Origin: Stomorhina lunata
Lineage: Eukaryota; Arthropoda; Insecta; Diptera; Rhiniidae
DNA length: 64,000 nucleotides
Direction of reading: 5' to 3'
Assembly (NCBI GenBank): GCA_933228675.1
Contig: OW121741.1
Coordinates: forward strand, 116,686,834-116,750,833
Shown: positions 20,520 to 32,720 of the stretch, in pieces
Layout: each line of letters starts with the position of its first letter
How positions within the stretch are numbered: the first letter of the stretch is position 1
Notes under the pieces: model-generated
Told to the model about the DNA's origin: nothing
What the model saw: the letters and a program-made list of their open reading frames with translations, nothing else
Databases searched by the model: none
Position numbers and translations under genes: made by a program

Positions 20520-21340
20520 TCTGTCTGTATATGTCTCAGTCTATGTCTTAGTCTATGTCTAATTCTATGTCTTAGTCTATGTTTTAGTTTATGGTTAAGT
20601 CTATGTCTTAGTCTATGTCTTGACCAATATCTTAGTCAATGTCTTAGCCTTTGTCTTAGTCTATGTCTTAGTCTATGTCTTAGTCTATGTCTTAGTCTAT
20701 GTCTTAGTCTATGTCTTAGTCTATGTCTTAATTTATGTCTTAGTTTATGTCTTAGTCTATGTCTTAGTCTATGTCTTAGTCAATGTCTTAGTCTATGTCT
20801 TAGTCTATGTCTTATTCTATGTCTTAGTCTATGTCTTAGTCTATGTCTTAGTCTATGTCTTAGTCTATGTCTTAGTCTATGTCTTAGTCTATGTCTTAGT
20901 CTATGTCTTAGTCTATGTCTTAGTCTATGTCTTAGTCTATGTCTTATTCTATGTCTTAGTCTATGTCTTAGTCTATGTCTTAGTCTATGTCTTAGTCTAT
21001 GTCTTGGTCTATGTCTTAGTCCATGTCTTAGTCTATGTCTTAGTCTATGTCTTAGTCTATGTCTTAGTCTATGTCTTAGTCTATGTCTTAGTCTATGTCT
21101 TAGTCTATGTCTTAGTCTATGTCTCAGTCTATGTCTTAGTCTATGTCTTAGTCTATGTCTTAGTCTATGTCTTAGTCTATGTCTTAGTCTATGTCTTAGT
21201 CTATGTCTTAGTCTATGTCTAAGGCTATGTCTTAGTCTATGTCTTATTCTATGTCTTAGTCTTTGTCTTAGTCTATGTCTTACTATATTTCTTAGTCTTT
21301 GTCTTAGTCTATGTCATAGTCTTACTTTATGCCTCCGTTT
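20520..21340 (+). repeat. 12-bp satellite array, block 5
   Basis: About 67 copies of the TCTATGTCTTAG unit with diverged edges (TATGTCTCAGTC near the start; CTTACTTTATGCC at the end) and a more uniform middle with occasional TCTTATTC, TCAATG and TCCATG variants. The variant order does not match blocks 2 and 3. Confidence 0.97.
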
Positions 21341-22587
21341 AATTATCTGTGTCTGTCTATGTTCCGCTTTATATCTGGATGGAGTATATTTTGCGCATTG
21401 TTATTTGTTTAGCATATGTTTTAAAATTTTGAGCAAAATACATGTCCCATTTTGTATAATTTTTATAGATCATATCTAAAAATCATAAATCGCAACTTAA
21501 TTCTGTGAACACTTTACCATATGGTATCTCTTAATACAATTTCCCTGTTTATACCTCAGGACACAAAAGCATATCCGTTTCGTATTTCTTCGTATAAATT
21601 GTTCTTTAAAACTTTGTTTTAATATTGCACTTTTATCTTGTTTCAAGTAAAGAGTTCTAACGTATTTCCTAAGTCAACACTTATCCCATCCCTTTTGAAG
21701 ATTTTTTAAACGTTTTAATTGACAATATTTTACTGACTGTATGATTATAGCATTTACAAAATTATTATAGCTATAATTTTAGCTTAAAGAGATGCTAAAA
21801 TATATAGAATGTTAACATTTTTGTACTTAACAGGAGAGTTTTGTCAAAGAAGTGTTGATGAAAAAAGTATTGCATACTTTGGGGCTTGTAGAAATTTATT
21901 ATTGTTCTTATATGAAAGAAACATTTTGTTTTCTAAAGAAAATATTAAAAACAGTTATACAAAATGTATAATTTCAAATCAGTTAATACCGTTATCTTTT
22001 CATATACACTTTTTTCTACTTTCCTTAACATTTTTCTCCTAAAACTTTTCAGATTTGTACGAGTTATATACTTAAATTATTATCATATGACTAGAAGAAA
22101 TTTAGAAAAGTCTAATATAAATTAAGACAATTAGTAAGAGAAAAACGTACAATATTTTATAACAAAAAGATTTATCATCAACTGCGGCAAAGAATGAGTA
22201 ACAAAGTAGGACTCCAGTATTAATAACGAAATCATATAAAAAAGAACATGTGTAAGCATCAAGTCATTACGACTATTTAAATGTAAAAAAGCTTAACTGA
22301 AAAAGTTTGTCTAAAATGCTTAAATATTAACATAAATCCGGTGGATTTATGGCCTAACTTTTAACACATTCCATAAAAAAATTGTGATTTAATTGTATAA
22401 TTTTTAATGTGAGGTAAATTTTGTAAACATTTTTGCATAAACTAGAAAATATTTCTACCGAGAGTTAATTAATTTCTTACATTTTTCTGGAAATCCTTGT
22501 TATTTCCTTTGATTAATTTTTCTACTTAAGTTATTTCACTTCTAAAGCAACTCTTTAATTTATCCTCATATTAAAGTTTTTCTCTGT
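21341..22587. other. AT-rich spacer, no gene seen
   Basis: About 1.2 kb of AT-rich sequence. The open frame 21809-22042 has no domain I recognise. Confidence 0.6.
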
Positions 22588-23085
22588 GATATTTTACATT
22601 TTTCTTTCTGATTAAAAAACGCATAAAAATTTTTTAATCATGGGCGGCGACGACAAATTTTCTACAGAAAATTTTTCGTTAACAAAAAAAAGTTTTTTAA
22701 CGAAAAATGTTCTATTCAAAAATTTTTTTGACGAAAAACTTTCTATAGAAACATTTTTTAATGAAAAATTTTCTAAAGAAATATTTTTTTCAACGAAAAA
22801 GCTTTTTTGTTTTAAAAATTCTTTAACTAAAAATTTTCTTAAGAAAAATTTTCTATAGAAAATTTTTTTTAACGAATAATTTTTTATTGAAAATTTTTTT
22901 TAATGAAAAATTTTTTTATAGAAAAATTTTTTTAACTAAAAATTTCTATAGAAAAATTTTTTTAACAAAAAATTTTCTATAGAAAAATTTTTGTATCGAA
23001 AAATTTTCTAAAGAAAAATTTTTGTCAGCGCCCATGATTAAAAATTTTTTATGCGTTTTTTAATCAGAAAGAAAAATGTTTAATG
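22588..23085. repeat. Inverted repeat framing the start of a 31-bp array
   Basis: A sequence of about 55 bp (about 22595-22650) containing TTCTGATTAAAAAACGCATA and ATCATGGGCG is repeated in inverted form at about 23020-23078 (CGCCCATGATTA ... TATGCGTTTTTTAATCAGAA). The 370-bp interior is palindromic 31-bp repeat material. This may be a MITE or fold-back unit whose inside was replaced by, or gave rise to, the array. Confidence 0.75.
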
Positions 23086-23935
23086 AAAAATGTTAACCAA
23101 AAATTTTCTATAGAAAAATTTTTTTAACGAAAAATTTTCTATAGAAAAATTTTCTATAGAAAAATTTTTTTAACGAAAAATTTTCTATAGAAAAATTTTT
23201 TTTAACGAAAAATTTTCTATAGAAAAATTTTTTTAACGAAAAATTTTCTATAGAAAAATTTTTTGAACGAAAAATTTTCTATAGAAAAATTTTTTTCACG
23301 AAAAATTTTCTATAGAAAAATTTTTTTAACGAAAAATTTTCTATAGAAAAATTTTTTTAACGAAAAATTTTCTATAGAAAAACTGTTTTTAACGAAAAAT
23401 TTTCTATAGAAAGATATTTTTAACGAAAATTTTTCTATAGAAAAATATTTTTAACTTAAAATTTTTTATAGAAAAATTTTTAACGAAAAATTTTTAACGA
23501 AAAATTTTTTATAGAAAAATTTTTTTAACAAAAAAATTGTCTAGAGAAAAATTTCTTTGACGAAAAATTTCCTAGAGAAAAATTTCTTTGACGAAAAATT
23601 TTCTATTGACAAATTTTTTTAGCAAAAAAATTTTCTATAGAAAAATTTTTTTAACGAAAAATTTTCTATAGAAATATGAAAAAAAAACAATTCTAGAGAA
23701 AAATTTCTTTCACGAAAAATTTTTTATAGAAAATTTGTAACTAAAAAATTTGTTTCTAAAATTTTTCTATAGAAATTTTTTAGGTAAAAAACTTTTTCCA
23801 TAGAATTTTTCGTTAAAAAAAATATTTCCATAGAAATTATTTGCTGTAGAAAATATTTGGTTAAAAAATTTTTGTGTAGAAATTTTCTTTTGGAAAAGTT
23901 TTCTTAAAAAATTTTATATAACCCTTAAAAATTTC
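22640..23935. repeat. 31-bp AT-rich tandem array, TTTTCTATAGAAAA type
   Basis: Tandem units of about 31 bp combine the perfect 14-bp palindrome TTTTCTATAGAAAA with a TTTTTTTAACGAAAAA spacer. The best-preserved run is 23095-23420. Edges are degenerate. A 72-codon frame (22640-22858) rich in Phe, Lys and Asn is a by-product. Confidence 0.93.
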
Positions 23936-24711
23936 TTAAGTCCGCCCGTGTCTTCAATCTATCTGTCAAGTATCAGATGTCAGTTTTAAAGTTTTTTATT
24001 AAAAAACTGCATTAAAAACTTTGACTGCTGTTAGAAGTAGAGTGAAGGGAGGTAGGGTAAAGAAAAAAGCAAATGAAAAAATATGTCTAACTTCTCAACT
24101 GATTTCAACTCCCTTTTTTTTGCGAAGATTTAGTTTGCCTTTCTATTGCAACCGCAAATAACTAACGAAACGCTTTTAATGCAAACAAATGAAAAAGGAG
24201 AAAACACTCGACTACTTTAAGCCAAATGCTGGCGAAAATTTCTATAAAAGGGCAAAAAGTTTTAACACTTCTTTTTTGGTTTTAACAGCTTTTTTTAAAT
24301 TTTTTTTTGTTCCAATTTCTGTTTTTCTGTGCTCCCCCTCTAAGTAGTTTTTAGCCATGAATAAAATAAAGTGGGGGTGCAAACAAAAACAGAAAACGCA
24401 TCAGTGAAATAGTAAAATTCTTATAAAAAAGCTAAAAATGTTCTGAAGTAATCTAATGCCACCGATGTCCAAAAAACTTATACGGAATAAACATTTAAGT
24501 CGTGGCATTTGTAAAGCTTTTAAAGTTTTGTTTAAATGAGAGAAGTTTTATGAAAGGCGAAATAGAGGAAATCAAGCTCAATGGAATTTATGTAAAGAAG
24601 GTAACGCCCTGAATATCCGTTGTCTTGAATTTGAGAAAGAAATGAAGGGAATGTCAGGACACGCTAAACTGATATAATATCAATATACGTTCACATCAGA
24701 TTAAGGAAAAG
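23936..24711. other. Spacer, no gene seen
   Basis: About 780 bp, a little less AT-rich than the arrays on both sides. It includes GTCCGCCCGTGTC and several purine-rich stretches. No coding feature is supported. Confidence 0.55.
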
Positions 24712-27183
24712 ACTAGGAAATTTTTCAAAAATTTACTATTTATAGGAAGTTTTTCAAGAATTTACTATTTATAGGAAATTAAAAAAAAAATTTACTATTT
24801 ATAAGAAAATTTTCAAAAAATTACTATTTTTATAGGAAATTTTTCAAAAATTTACTATTTTTATAGCAAAATTTTTCAAAATTTTTTTATTTTTATAGGA
24901 CATTTTTTAAAAATTTTCTATTTTTATAGGAAATTTTTAAAAAATTTTCTATTCTTATAGGAAATTTTTCAAAAATTTTCTATTCTTATAGGAAATTTTT
25001 CAAAAATTTTCTATTATTATAGGAAATTTTTTAAAAATTTTTTTTTTTTTAGAAAATTTTTCAAAAATTTCTTATTTTTGAAGGAAATTTTTCAAAGATT
25101 TACTATTTTTAAAGGAAATTTTTCAAAAATTTACTATTTTTAAAGGAAATTTTTCAAAACTTCACTATTTTTATAGGAAACTGTTCTAAAATTTTCTATT
25201 TTTGTAGGAAATTGTTCCAAAATTTATTATTTTTATAGGAAAATTTTAAAAAATTTACTATTTTTATAGGAAATTTTTCAAAAATTTACTATTTATAGGA
25301 AATTAAAAAAAAAATTTACTATTCATAAAAAAAAATTTTCAAAAAATTACTATTTTTATAGGAAATTTTTCAAAAATTTTCTATTGTTATAGGAAATTTT
25401 TCAAAAATTTACTATTTTTATAGGAAATTTTTTAAAAATTAACTATTTTTGTAGGAAATTTTTCAAAATTTAATATTTTTATAGGAAATTTTTCCAAAAA
25501 TATAGTAAATTTTTTTCAAAAATTTACTATCGTTATAGGAAATTTTTTAAAAATTTCCCATTTTTATAGGAAATTTTTCAAAAAATTCCTTTTTTATAGG
25601 AAAATTTTCAAAAATTTCCTATAAAAAAATAGGAAATTTTTTAAAAATTTCCTATTATTTTTTTCTATTTTTTTATAGGAAATTTTTAAAAAATTTCCTT
25701 TTTATAGGAAATTTTTCAAAAATTTCCTATTTTTATAGAAAATTTTTCAAAAATTTCCTGATTTTATGGGAAATTTTTCAAAAATGTCCTATTTTTATAG
25801 GAAATTTTTCAAAAATTTACTATTTTTATAGGAAATTTTTAAAAAATTTACTATTTTTATAGGAAATTTTAAAAAAATTTACTATTTATATAGGAAATTT
25901 TTAAAAAATTTCCTATTTTTATAGGTAAATTTTTTTTCAAAAATTTACTATCTTAATAGAAAATTTTTCAAAAATTTCCCATTTTTATAGGAAATTTTTC
26001 AAAAATTTCCTTTTTTATAGGAAAATTTTCAAAAATTTCCTATAAAAAAATAGGAAATTTTTCAAAAATTTCCTTTTTTTTATAGGTAATTTTTCAAAAA
26101 TTTCCTATTTTTTTTATAGGAAATTTTTCAAAAATTTCCTTTTTTATAGGAAATTTCTCAAAAATTTCCTATTTTTATAGAAAATTTTTCAAAAGTTTCC
26201 TGATTTTATGGGAAATTTTTCAAAAATGTCCTATTTTTATAGGAAATTTTTCAAAAATTTACTATTTTTATAGCAATTTTTTCAAACATTTACTATTTTT
26301 ATAGGAAATTTTTCAAAAATTTACTTTTTTTATAGAAAATTTTTAAAAAGTTTACTTTTTTTATAGGAAATTTTTAAAAAATTTACTATTTTATAGGAAA
26401 TTTTTCAAAAATTTACTATTTTATAGGAAATTTTCCAAAAATTTACTATTTTTCTAGGAAATTTTTCCAAAATTTCCTATTTTTATAGAAAATTTTTCAA
26501 ATTTTATATAGTAAATTTTTCAAAAATTTCCTATTTTTATGGGAAATTTTTCAAAAATGTCCTAAATTTTTTAAAAATTTCCTATTTTTATAGGAAAATT
26601 TTCAAAAATTTACTATTTATATAGGAAATTTTTAAAAAATTTACTATTTTTATAGGAAGTTTTTTAAAAATGTACTATTTTTATAGGAAATTTTTCAAAA
26701 ATTTACTATTTTTATAGGAAATTTTTCAAAAATTTACTATTTTTATAGGAAATTTTTCAAAAATTTACTATTTTTATAGGAAATTTTTCAAAAATTTCTT
26801 ATTTTTATAGGAAATTTTTCAAAAATTTCCTATTTTTATAGGAAATTTTTCAAAAATTTCCTATTTTTATAGGAAATTTTTCAAAAATTTCCTATTTTTA
26901 TAGGAAATTTTACAAAAATTTCATGTTTTTATAGGAAATTTTACAAAAATTTCATGTTTTTATAGGAAATTTTTCAAAAATTTCATGTTTTTACAGGAAA
27001 TTTTTCAAAAATTTCATTTTTTTATAAAAAAATTTTCAAAAATTGACTATTTAAAGGAAATTTTTAAAAAATGTACTATTTATAGACAATTTTTTAAAAT
27101 TTACTATTTGTTTTTCAAAAATTTACTATTTACAGGAAATTTTTTAATAATTAACAATTTATAGGAAATTTTTCAAAAATTAA
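24712..27183 (+). repeat. 31-bp AT-rich tandem array, GGAAATTTTTCAAAAATTT type
   Basis: About 80 tandem units, mostly 31 bp: ATAGGAAATTTTTCAAAAATTT followed by ACTATTTTT or CCTATTTTT. The core AAATTTTT-C-AAAAATTT is palindromic around one base. The array contains sub-blocks with TTTACTA and with TTTCCTA endings, and some local inversions (AAAAAATAGGAAATTTTT near 25628 and 26044). A segment near 25500-25830 resembles one near 25920-26240, suggesting block duplication. Confidence 0.95.
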
Positions 27184-28540
27184 TTAACCATGATTTATAT
27201 ACATATTATTATTTAATAAAAGTAGTTTGACAATTTCTTATTTTATATCAATCCATTTTTCTTACTTTGCATACAAAAAAAAATTAACATCAAATAAGTT
27301 TTTCTTCAGCTGTCCAGTAAATTATAATTTATATTTATCTCTTCCTTTCGCTGTTATTCTGTCCATTTATTTCCTTTAATATGTAAATATAAGTATTTAC
27401 TCCTACTTTTAGTGACTGCATTTACCTGTTTCAAACGTCTTCCGTTTCCGTAGCTTTAGCTCTATTGCGCTTTATTGTTAATGTGTGTGCCGGAGTCGTT
27501 GTGATAACTGATTTGCATTTTGTATTTTTAACTCTTGCGGGCAACATTTTAATTTTTCAATAATAAAGTGGAAGAAAATGCAAATCAATTTTATTATTTT
27601 CACTTACACTCTCTATCTCTCGCTGTGTTAAAATGGTTTGCTTTTTTTTTTCTCGGTAACAATTTCTATTTCCGTTATAGTTTTTCCGTTGTTGTTGCTG
27701 TTGTTGTTATTGGAATGGTATTCAAGCAAAGGTGCTGCACAATCTGCATTTGAATGTGTTGAATGCCATAAAATAAATAATGCAAATGTGTTGGATTCTA
27801 AGGATAATAATGATGATGATGATTATGTTGGTGATAGTGATGATAACGACAAGGACGAGTATGAAAACGACAATCATCAACTACATAAGTAGCAGAGATA
27901 ATCATGATTATGATGACACTAGTGATGATGATGTTTATCATTATAGGTGTTCTAAATATGCAACATTGTTGCTTCTCCTCCTTTTCCAGCTCCTTCCACG
28001 TTTACGTCCTCTTCCACTTACTTCCTTTTTTTCCTTCCTTTCTTTCTTATTTTCTATTAATGTCTCTGTTGGTTTTTGTTACACAATTTCTATAGTGGTT
28101 TTTTATTTTAATTTAAAATTTACATAATTTTTGTAATATTATCATTTTTATAACCGCATTGTTGACTCGAATGCGTTGCACCCATGCAGTTATATGCATC
28201 CTTTCCGGTTTATTATTCCAAATGTTAGAGTATCTCTATACTATTTACAATTCATCTATTGAAAAGAAAATCGTTAGGGATTAAAAAAAAGAACCAACAA
28301 CAAGAAAATTTTATACAATTTATTTTTTTTCATTTTTTTTTTATTAAAAGAATGTGTCAGGATGTGGCAGTAAGTAAAAAAGTAAGTAGAAGAGGATTGT
28401 GGCAAAATGTTGAATAGTTTATTTTTTATTTCCGGTTGCAATTGAGGGTAATGGGCGTGAGTTGGAAAATTGTATTTATATTTAGGATTTCATAAAATTT
28501 AATTTAATTCTATCAAAAAGAATTGAAGGTATGCTAAGTA
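27184..28540. other. Spacer with simple trinucleotide tracts
   Basis: About 1.35 kb between two arrays. It holds a GTT/GCT-rich tract near 27690-27715 and a GAT-rich tract near 27805-27860. Overlapping open frames at 27568-28127 are low-complexity (Leu, Met, Asp runs) and show no domain. A short host exon cannot be excluded, but I see no evidence for one. Confidence 0.5.
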
Positions 28541-31497
28541 TTTTTTCTATAGAAAAGTTTTCTATGGAGAAGTTGTCGATGTGAAGATTTTGCTCTAAAA
28601 AAGTTGTCGATGAAAAGATTTTTCTATGTAAAGAGTTTTCTATAGAAAAGTTGTCGGTGGGAAGAGTTTTCTATAGAAAAGTTATCGGTGGGAAGAGTTT
28701 TCTTTAGAAAAGTTGTCGGTGGGAAGAGTTTTCTATTGAAAAGTTGTCGGTGGGAAGAGTCTTCTATAGAAAAGTTGTCGTTGGGAAGAGTTTTCTATAG
28801 AAAAGTTGTCGGTGGGAAGAGTTTTCTATAGAAAAGCTGCCGGTGGGAAGAGTTTTCTATAGAAAAGTTGTCGGTGGGAAGAGTTTTCTATAGAAAAGTT
28901 GTCGGTGGGAAGAGTTTTCTATAGAAAAGTTGTCGGTGGGAAGAGTTTTCTATAGAAAAGTTGTCGGTGGGAAGAGTTTTCTATAGAAAAGTTGTCGGTG
29001 GGAAGAGTTTTCTATAGAAAAGTTGTCGGTGGGAAGAGTTTTCTATAGAAAAGTTGTCGGTGGGAAGAGTTTTCTATAGAAAAGTTGTCGATGGGAAGAG
29101 TTTTCTATAGAAAAGTTGTCGGTGGGAAGAGTTTTCTATAGAAAAGTTGTCGGTGGGAAGAGTTTTCTATAGAAAAGTTGTCGGTGGGAAGAGTTTTCCA
29201 TAGAAAAGTTGTCGGTGGGAAGAGTTTTCTATAGAAAAGTTGTCGGTGGGAAGAGTTTTCTATAGAAAAGTTGTCGGTGGGAAAAGTTTTCTATAGAAAA
29301 GTTATCGGTGGGAAGAGTTTTCTATAGAAAAGTTGTCGGTGGGAAGAGTTTTCTATAGAAAAGTTGTCGGTGGGAAGAGTTTTCTATAGAAAAGTTGTCG
29401 GTGGGAAGAGTTTTTTATAGAAAAGTTGTCGGTGGGAAGAGTTTTCTATAGAAAAGTTGTCGGTGGGAAGAGTTTTCTATAGAAAAGTTGTCGGTGGGAA
29501 GAGTTTTCTATAGAAAAGTTGTCGGTGGGAAGAGTTTTCTATAGAAAAGTTGTCGGTGGGAAGAGTTTTCTATAGAAAAGTTGTCGGTGGAAAGAGTTTT
29601 CTATAGAAAAGTTGTCGGCAGGAAGAGTTTTCTATAGAAAAGTTGTCGGTGGGAAGAGTTTTCTATAGAAAAGTTGTCGGTGGGAAGAGTTTTCTATAGA
29701 AAAGTTGTCGGCAGGAAGAGTTTTCTATAGAAAAGTTGTCGGTGGGAAGAGTTTTCTATAGACAAGTTGTCGGTGGGAAGAGTTTTCTATAGAAAAGTTG
29801 TCGGTGGGAAGAGTTTTCTATAGAAAAGTTGTCGGTGGGAAGAGTTTTCTATAGAAAAGTTGTCGGTGGGAAGAGTTTTCTATAGAAAAGTTGTCGGTGG
29901 GAAGAGTTTTCTATAGAAAAGTTGTCGGTGGGAAGAGTTTTCTATAGACAAGTTGTCGGTGGGAAGAGTTTTCTATAGAAAAGTTGTCGGTGGGAAGAGT
30001 TTTCTATAGAAAAGTTGTCGGTGGGAAGAGTTTTCTATAGAAAAGTTGTCGGTGGGAAGAGTTTTCTATAGACAAGTTGTCGGTGGGAAGAGTTTTCTAT
30101 AGAAAAGTTGTCGGTGGGAAGAGTTTTCTATAGAAAAGTTGTCGGTGGGAAGAGTTTTCTATAGACAAGTTGTCGGTGGGAAGAGTTTTCTATAGAAAAG
30201 TTGTCGGTGGGAAGAGTTTTCTATAGACAAGTTGTCGGTGGGAAGAGTTTTCTATAGAAAAGTTGTCGGTGGGAAGAGTTTTCTATAGACAAGTTGTCGG
30301 TGGGAAGAGTTTTCTATAGAAAAGTTGTCGGTGGGAAGAGTTTTCTATAGACAAGTTGTCGGTGGGAAGAGTTTTCTATAGAAAAGTTGTCGGTGGGAAG
30401 AGTTTTCTATAGACAAGTTGTCGGTGGGAAGAGTTTTCTATAGAAAAGTTGTCGGTGGGAAGAGTTTTCTATAGAAAAGTTGTCGGTGGGAAGAGTTTTC
30501 TATAGACAAGTTGTCGGTGGGAAGAGTTTTCTATAGAAAAGTTGTCGGTGGGAAGAGTTTTCTATAGAAAAGTTGTCGGTGGGAAGAGTTTTCTATAGAA
30601 AAGTTGTCGGTGGGAAGAGTTTTCTATAGACAAGTTGTCGGTGGGAAGAGTTTTCTATAGAAAAGTTGTCGGTGGGAAGAGTTTTCTATAGAAAAGTTGT
30701 CGGTGGGAAGAGTTTTCTATAGACAAGTTGTCGGTGGGAAGAGTTTTCTATAGAAAAGTTGTCGGTGGGAAGAGTTTTCTATAGACAAGTTGTCGGTGGG
30801 AAGAGTTTTCTATAGAAAAGTTGTCGGTGGGAAGAGTTTTCTATAGACAAGTTGTCGGTGGGAAGAGTTTTCTATAGAAAAGTTGTCGGTGGGAAGAGTT
30901 TTCTATAGAAAAGTTGTCGGTGGGAAGAGTTTTCTATAGACAAGTTGTCGGTGGGAAGAGTTTTCTATAGAAAAGTTGTCGGTGGGAAGAGTTTTCTATA
31001 GAAAAGTTGTCGGTGGGAAGAGTTTTCTATAGAAAAGTTGTCGGTGGGAAGAGTTTTCTATAGACAAGTTGTCGGTGGGAAGAGTTTTCTATAGAAAAGT
31101 TGTCGGTGGGAAGAGTTTTCTATAGAAAAGTTGTCGGTGGGAAGAGTTTTCTATAGAAAAGTTGTCGGTGGGAAGAGTTTTCTATAGAAAAGTTGTCGGT
31201 GGAAAGAGTTTTCTATAGAAAAGTTGTCGGCAGGAAGAGTTTTCTATAGAAAAGTTGTCGGTGGGAAGAGTTTTCTATAGAAAAGTTGTCGGTGGGAAGA
31301 GTTTTCTATAGAAAAGTTGTCGGCAGGAAGAGTTTTCTATAGAAAAGTTGTCGGTGGGAAGAGTTTTCTATAGACAAGTTGTCGGTGGGAAGAGTTTTCT
31401 ATAGAAAAGTTGTCGGTGGGAAGAGTTTTCTATAGAAAAGTTGTCGGTGGGAACAGTTTTCTATAGAAAAGTTGTCGGTGGAAAGAGTTTTCTATAG
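28541..31497 (+). repeat. 31-bp satellite, GTTGTCGGTGGGAAGAG type
   Basis: About 95 tandem units of 31 bp, each made of TTTTCTATAGAAAA followed by GTTGTCGGTGGGAAGAG. Copies are extremely uniform apart from the degenerate left edge (28541-28700). Main variants: TATAGACAAG for TATAGAAAAG, GGCAGG for GGTGGG, and GGAAAGAG. A set of variants at 29591-29766 recurs at 31203-31378, offset 1612 bp = 52 units. The palindrome is shared with the array at 22640-23935. Confidence 0.98.
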
Positions 31498-32720
31498 AAT
31501 AGTAAATAGTAAATTTCTGAAAAATTCCCTATAAATAGTAAATTTTTGAAAAATTTCCTCTATATAGTAAATTTTTGAAAAATTTCCTATAAATAGTAAA
31601 TTTTTGAAAAATTCCTTTTAAAAATTTAATTTTTGAAAAATTTTCTTTAAAAAGAGAATATTTGAAAAATTTCTTTTAAAAAATGAATTTTTGAAAAGTT
31701 TTCTTAAAAAGTGAATTTTTGAAAAATTTCCTTTAAAAAGTGAATTTTTGAAAAATTTCCTTTAAAAAGCGAATTTTTGAAAAATTCCCTTTAAAAAGTG
31801 AATTTTTGAAAAATTCCCTATAAAAAGTGTACTTTTGAAAAATTCCCTACAGTGAATTTTTTCAAAAATTTACTATTTTTAGGAAATTTTTCAAAAATTT
31901 ACTATTTATAGGAAATTTTTCAAAAATTTACTATTTATAGGAAATTTTTCAAAAATTTACTATTTATAGGAAATTTTTCAAAAATTTACTATTTATAGGC
32001 AATTTTTAAAAAAATTACTATTTATAGGAAATTTTTCAAAAATTTACTATTTATAGAAAATTTTTCAAAAATTTACTATTTATAGGAAACTTTTCAAAAA
32101 TTTACTATTTATAGGAAACTTTTCAAAAATTTACTATTTATAGTAAATTTTTGAAAAATTTCCTATAAATAGTAAATTTTTGAAAAATTTCCTTTAAATA
32201 GTAAATTTTTGAAAAATTTCCTATAAATAGTAAATTTTAGAAAAATTTCCTATTAATAGAAAATTTTTGAAGAATCCCCTTCAAATAGTAAATTTTTGAA
32301 AAATTTCCTATAAACAGTAAATTTTTGAAAATTTTCCTATAAATAGCAAATTTTTGAAAAATTTTCTATAAATAGTAAATTTTTGAATAATTTCGTATAA
32401 ATATTGAAAATTCCCTTAAAATATTGAATTTATTGAAAAACTTCCTATAAATAGTAAATTTTTGAAAAGTTTCCTATAAAGAAGAAAATTTTTGAAAAAT
32501 TTCCTAATAATAGTAAATTTTTGAAAAATTTCCTATAAATAGTAGATTTTTAAAAAATTTTCTATAAATATTGAATTTGTGAAATATTTGGTTTAAATAT
32601 TGATTTTTAAAAAAATTTCTATAAATATTTAATTTTTGAAAAATTCCCTAAAAATATTGAATTTTTTTTTAAATTCCCTAAAAATATTGAATTTTCAAAA
32701 AATATTTATAAAAAATTTAC
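31498..32720. repeat. 29-bp AT-rich array with two orientation switches
   Basis: Directly abuts the preceding satellite. Units of about 29 bp run as AGTAAATTTTTGAAAAATTT to about 31855, flip to the inverse orientation (CAAAAATTTACTATTTATAG) to about 32140, then flip back to the end. Each flip lies in a unit whose core is its own inverse. The right end fades out near 32720. Confidence 0.93.

Noticed and set aside
27568..28127. Possible small exons with GAT and GTT runs
   Set aside because: Low-complexity trinucleotide tracts. No conserved motif or convincing splice sites.
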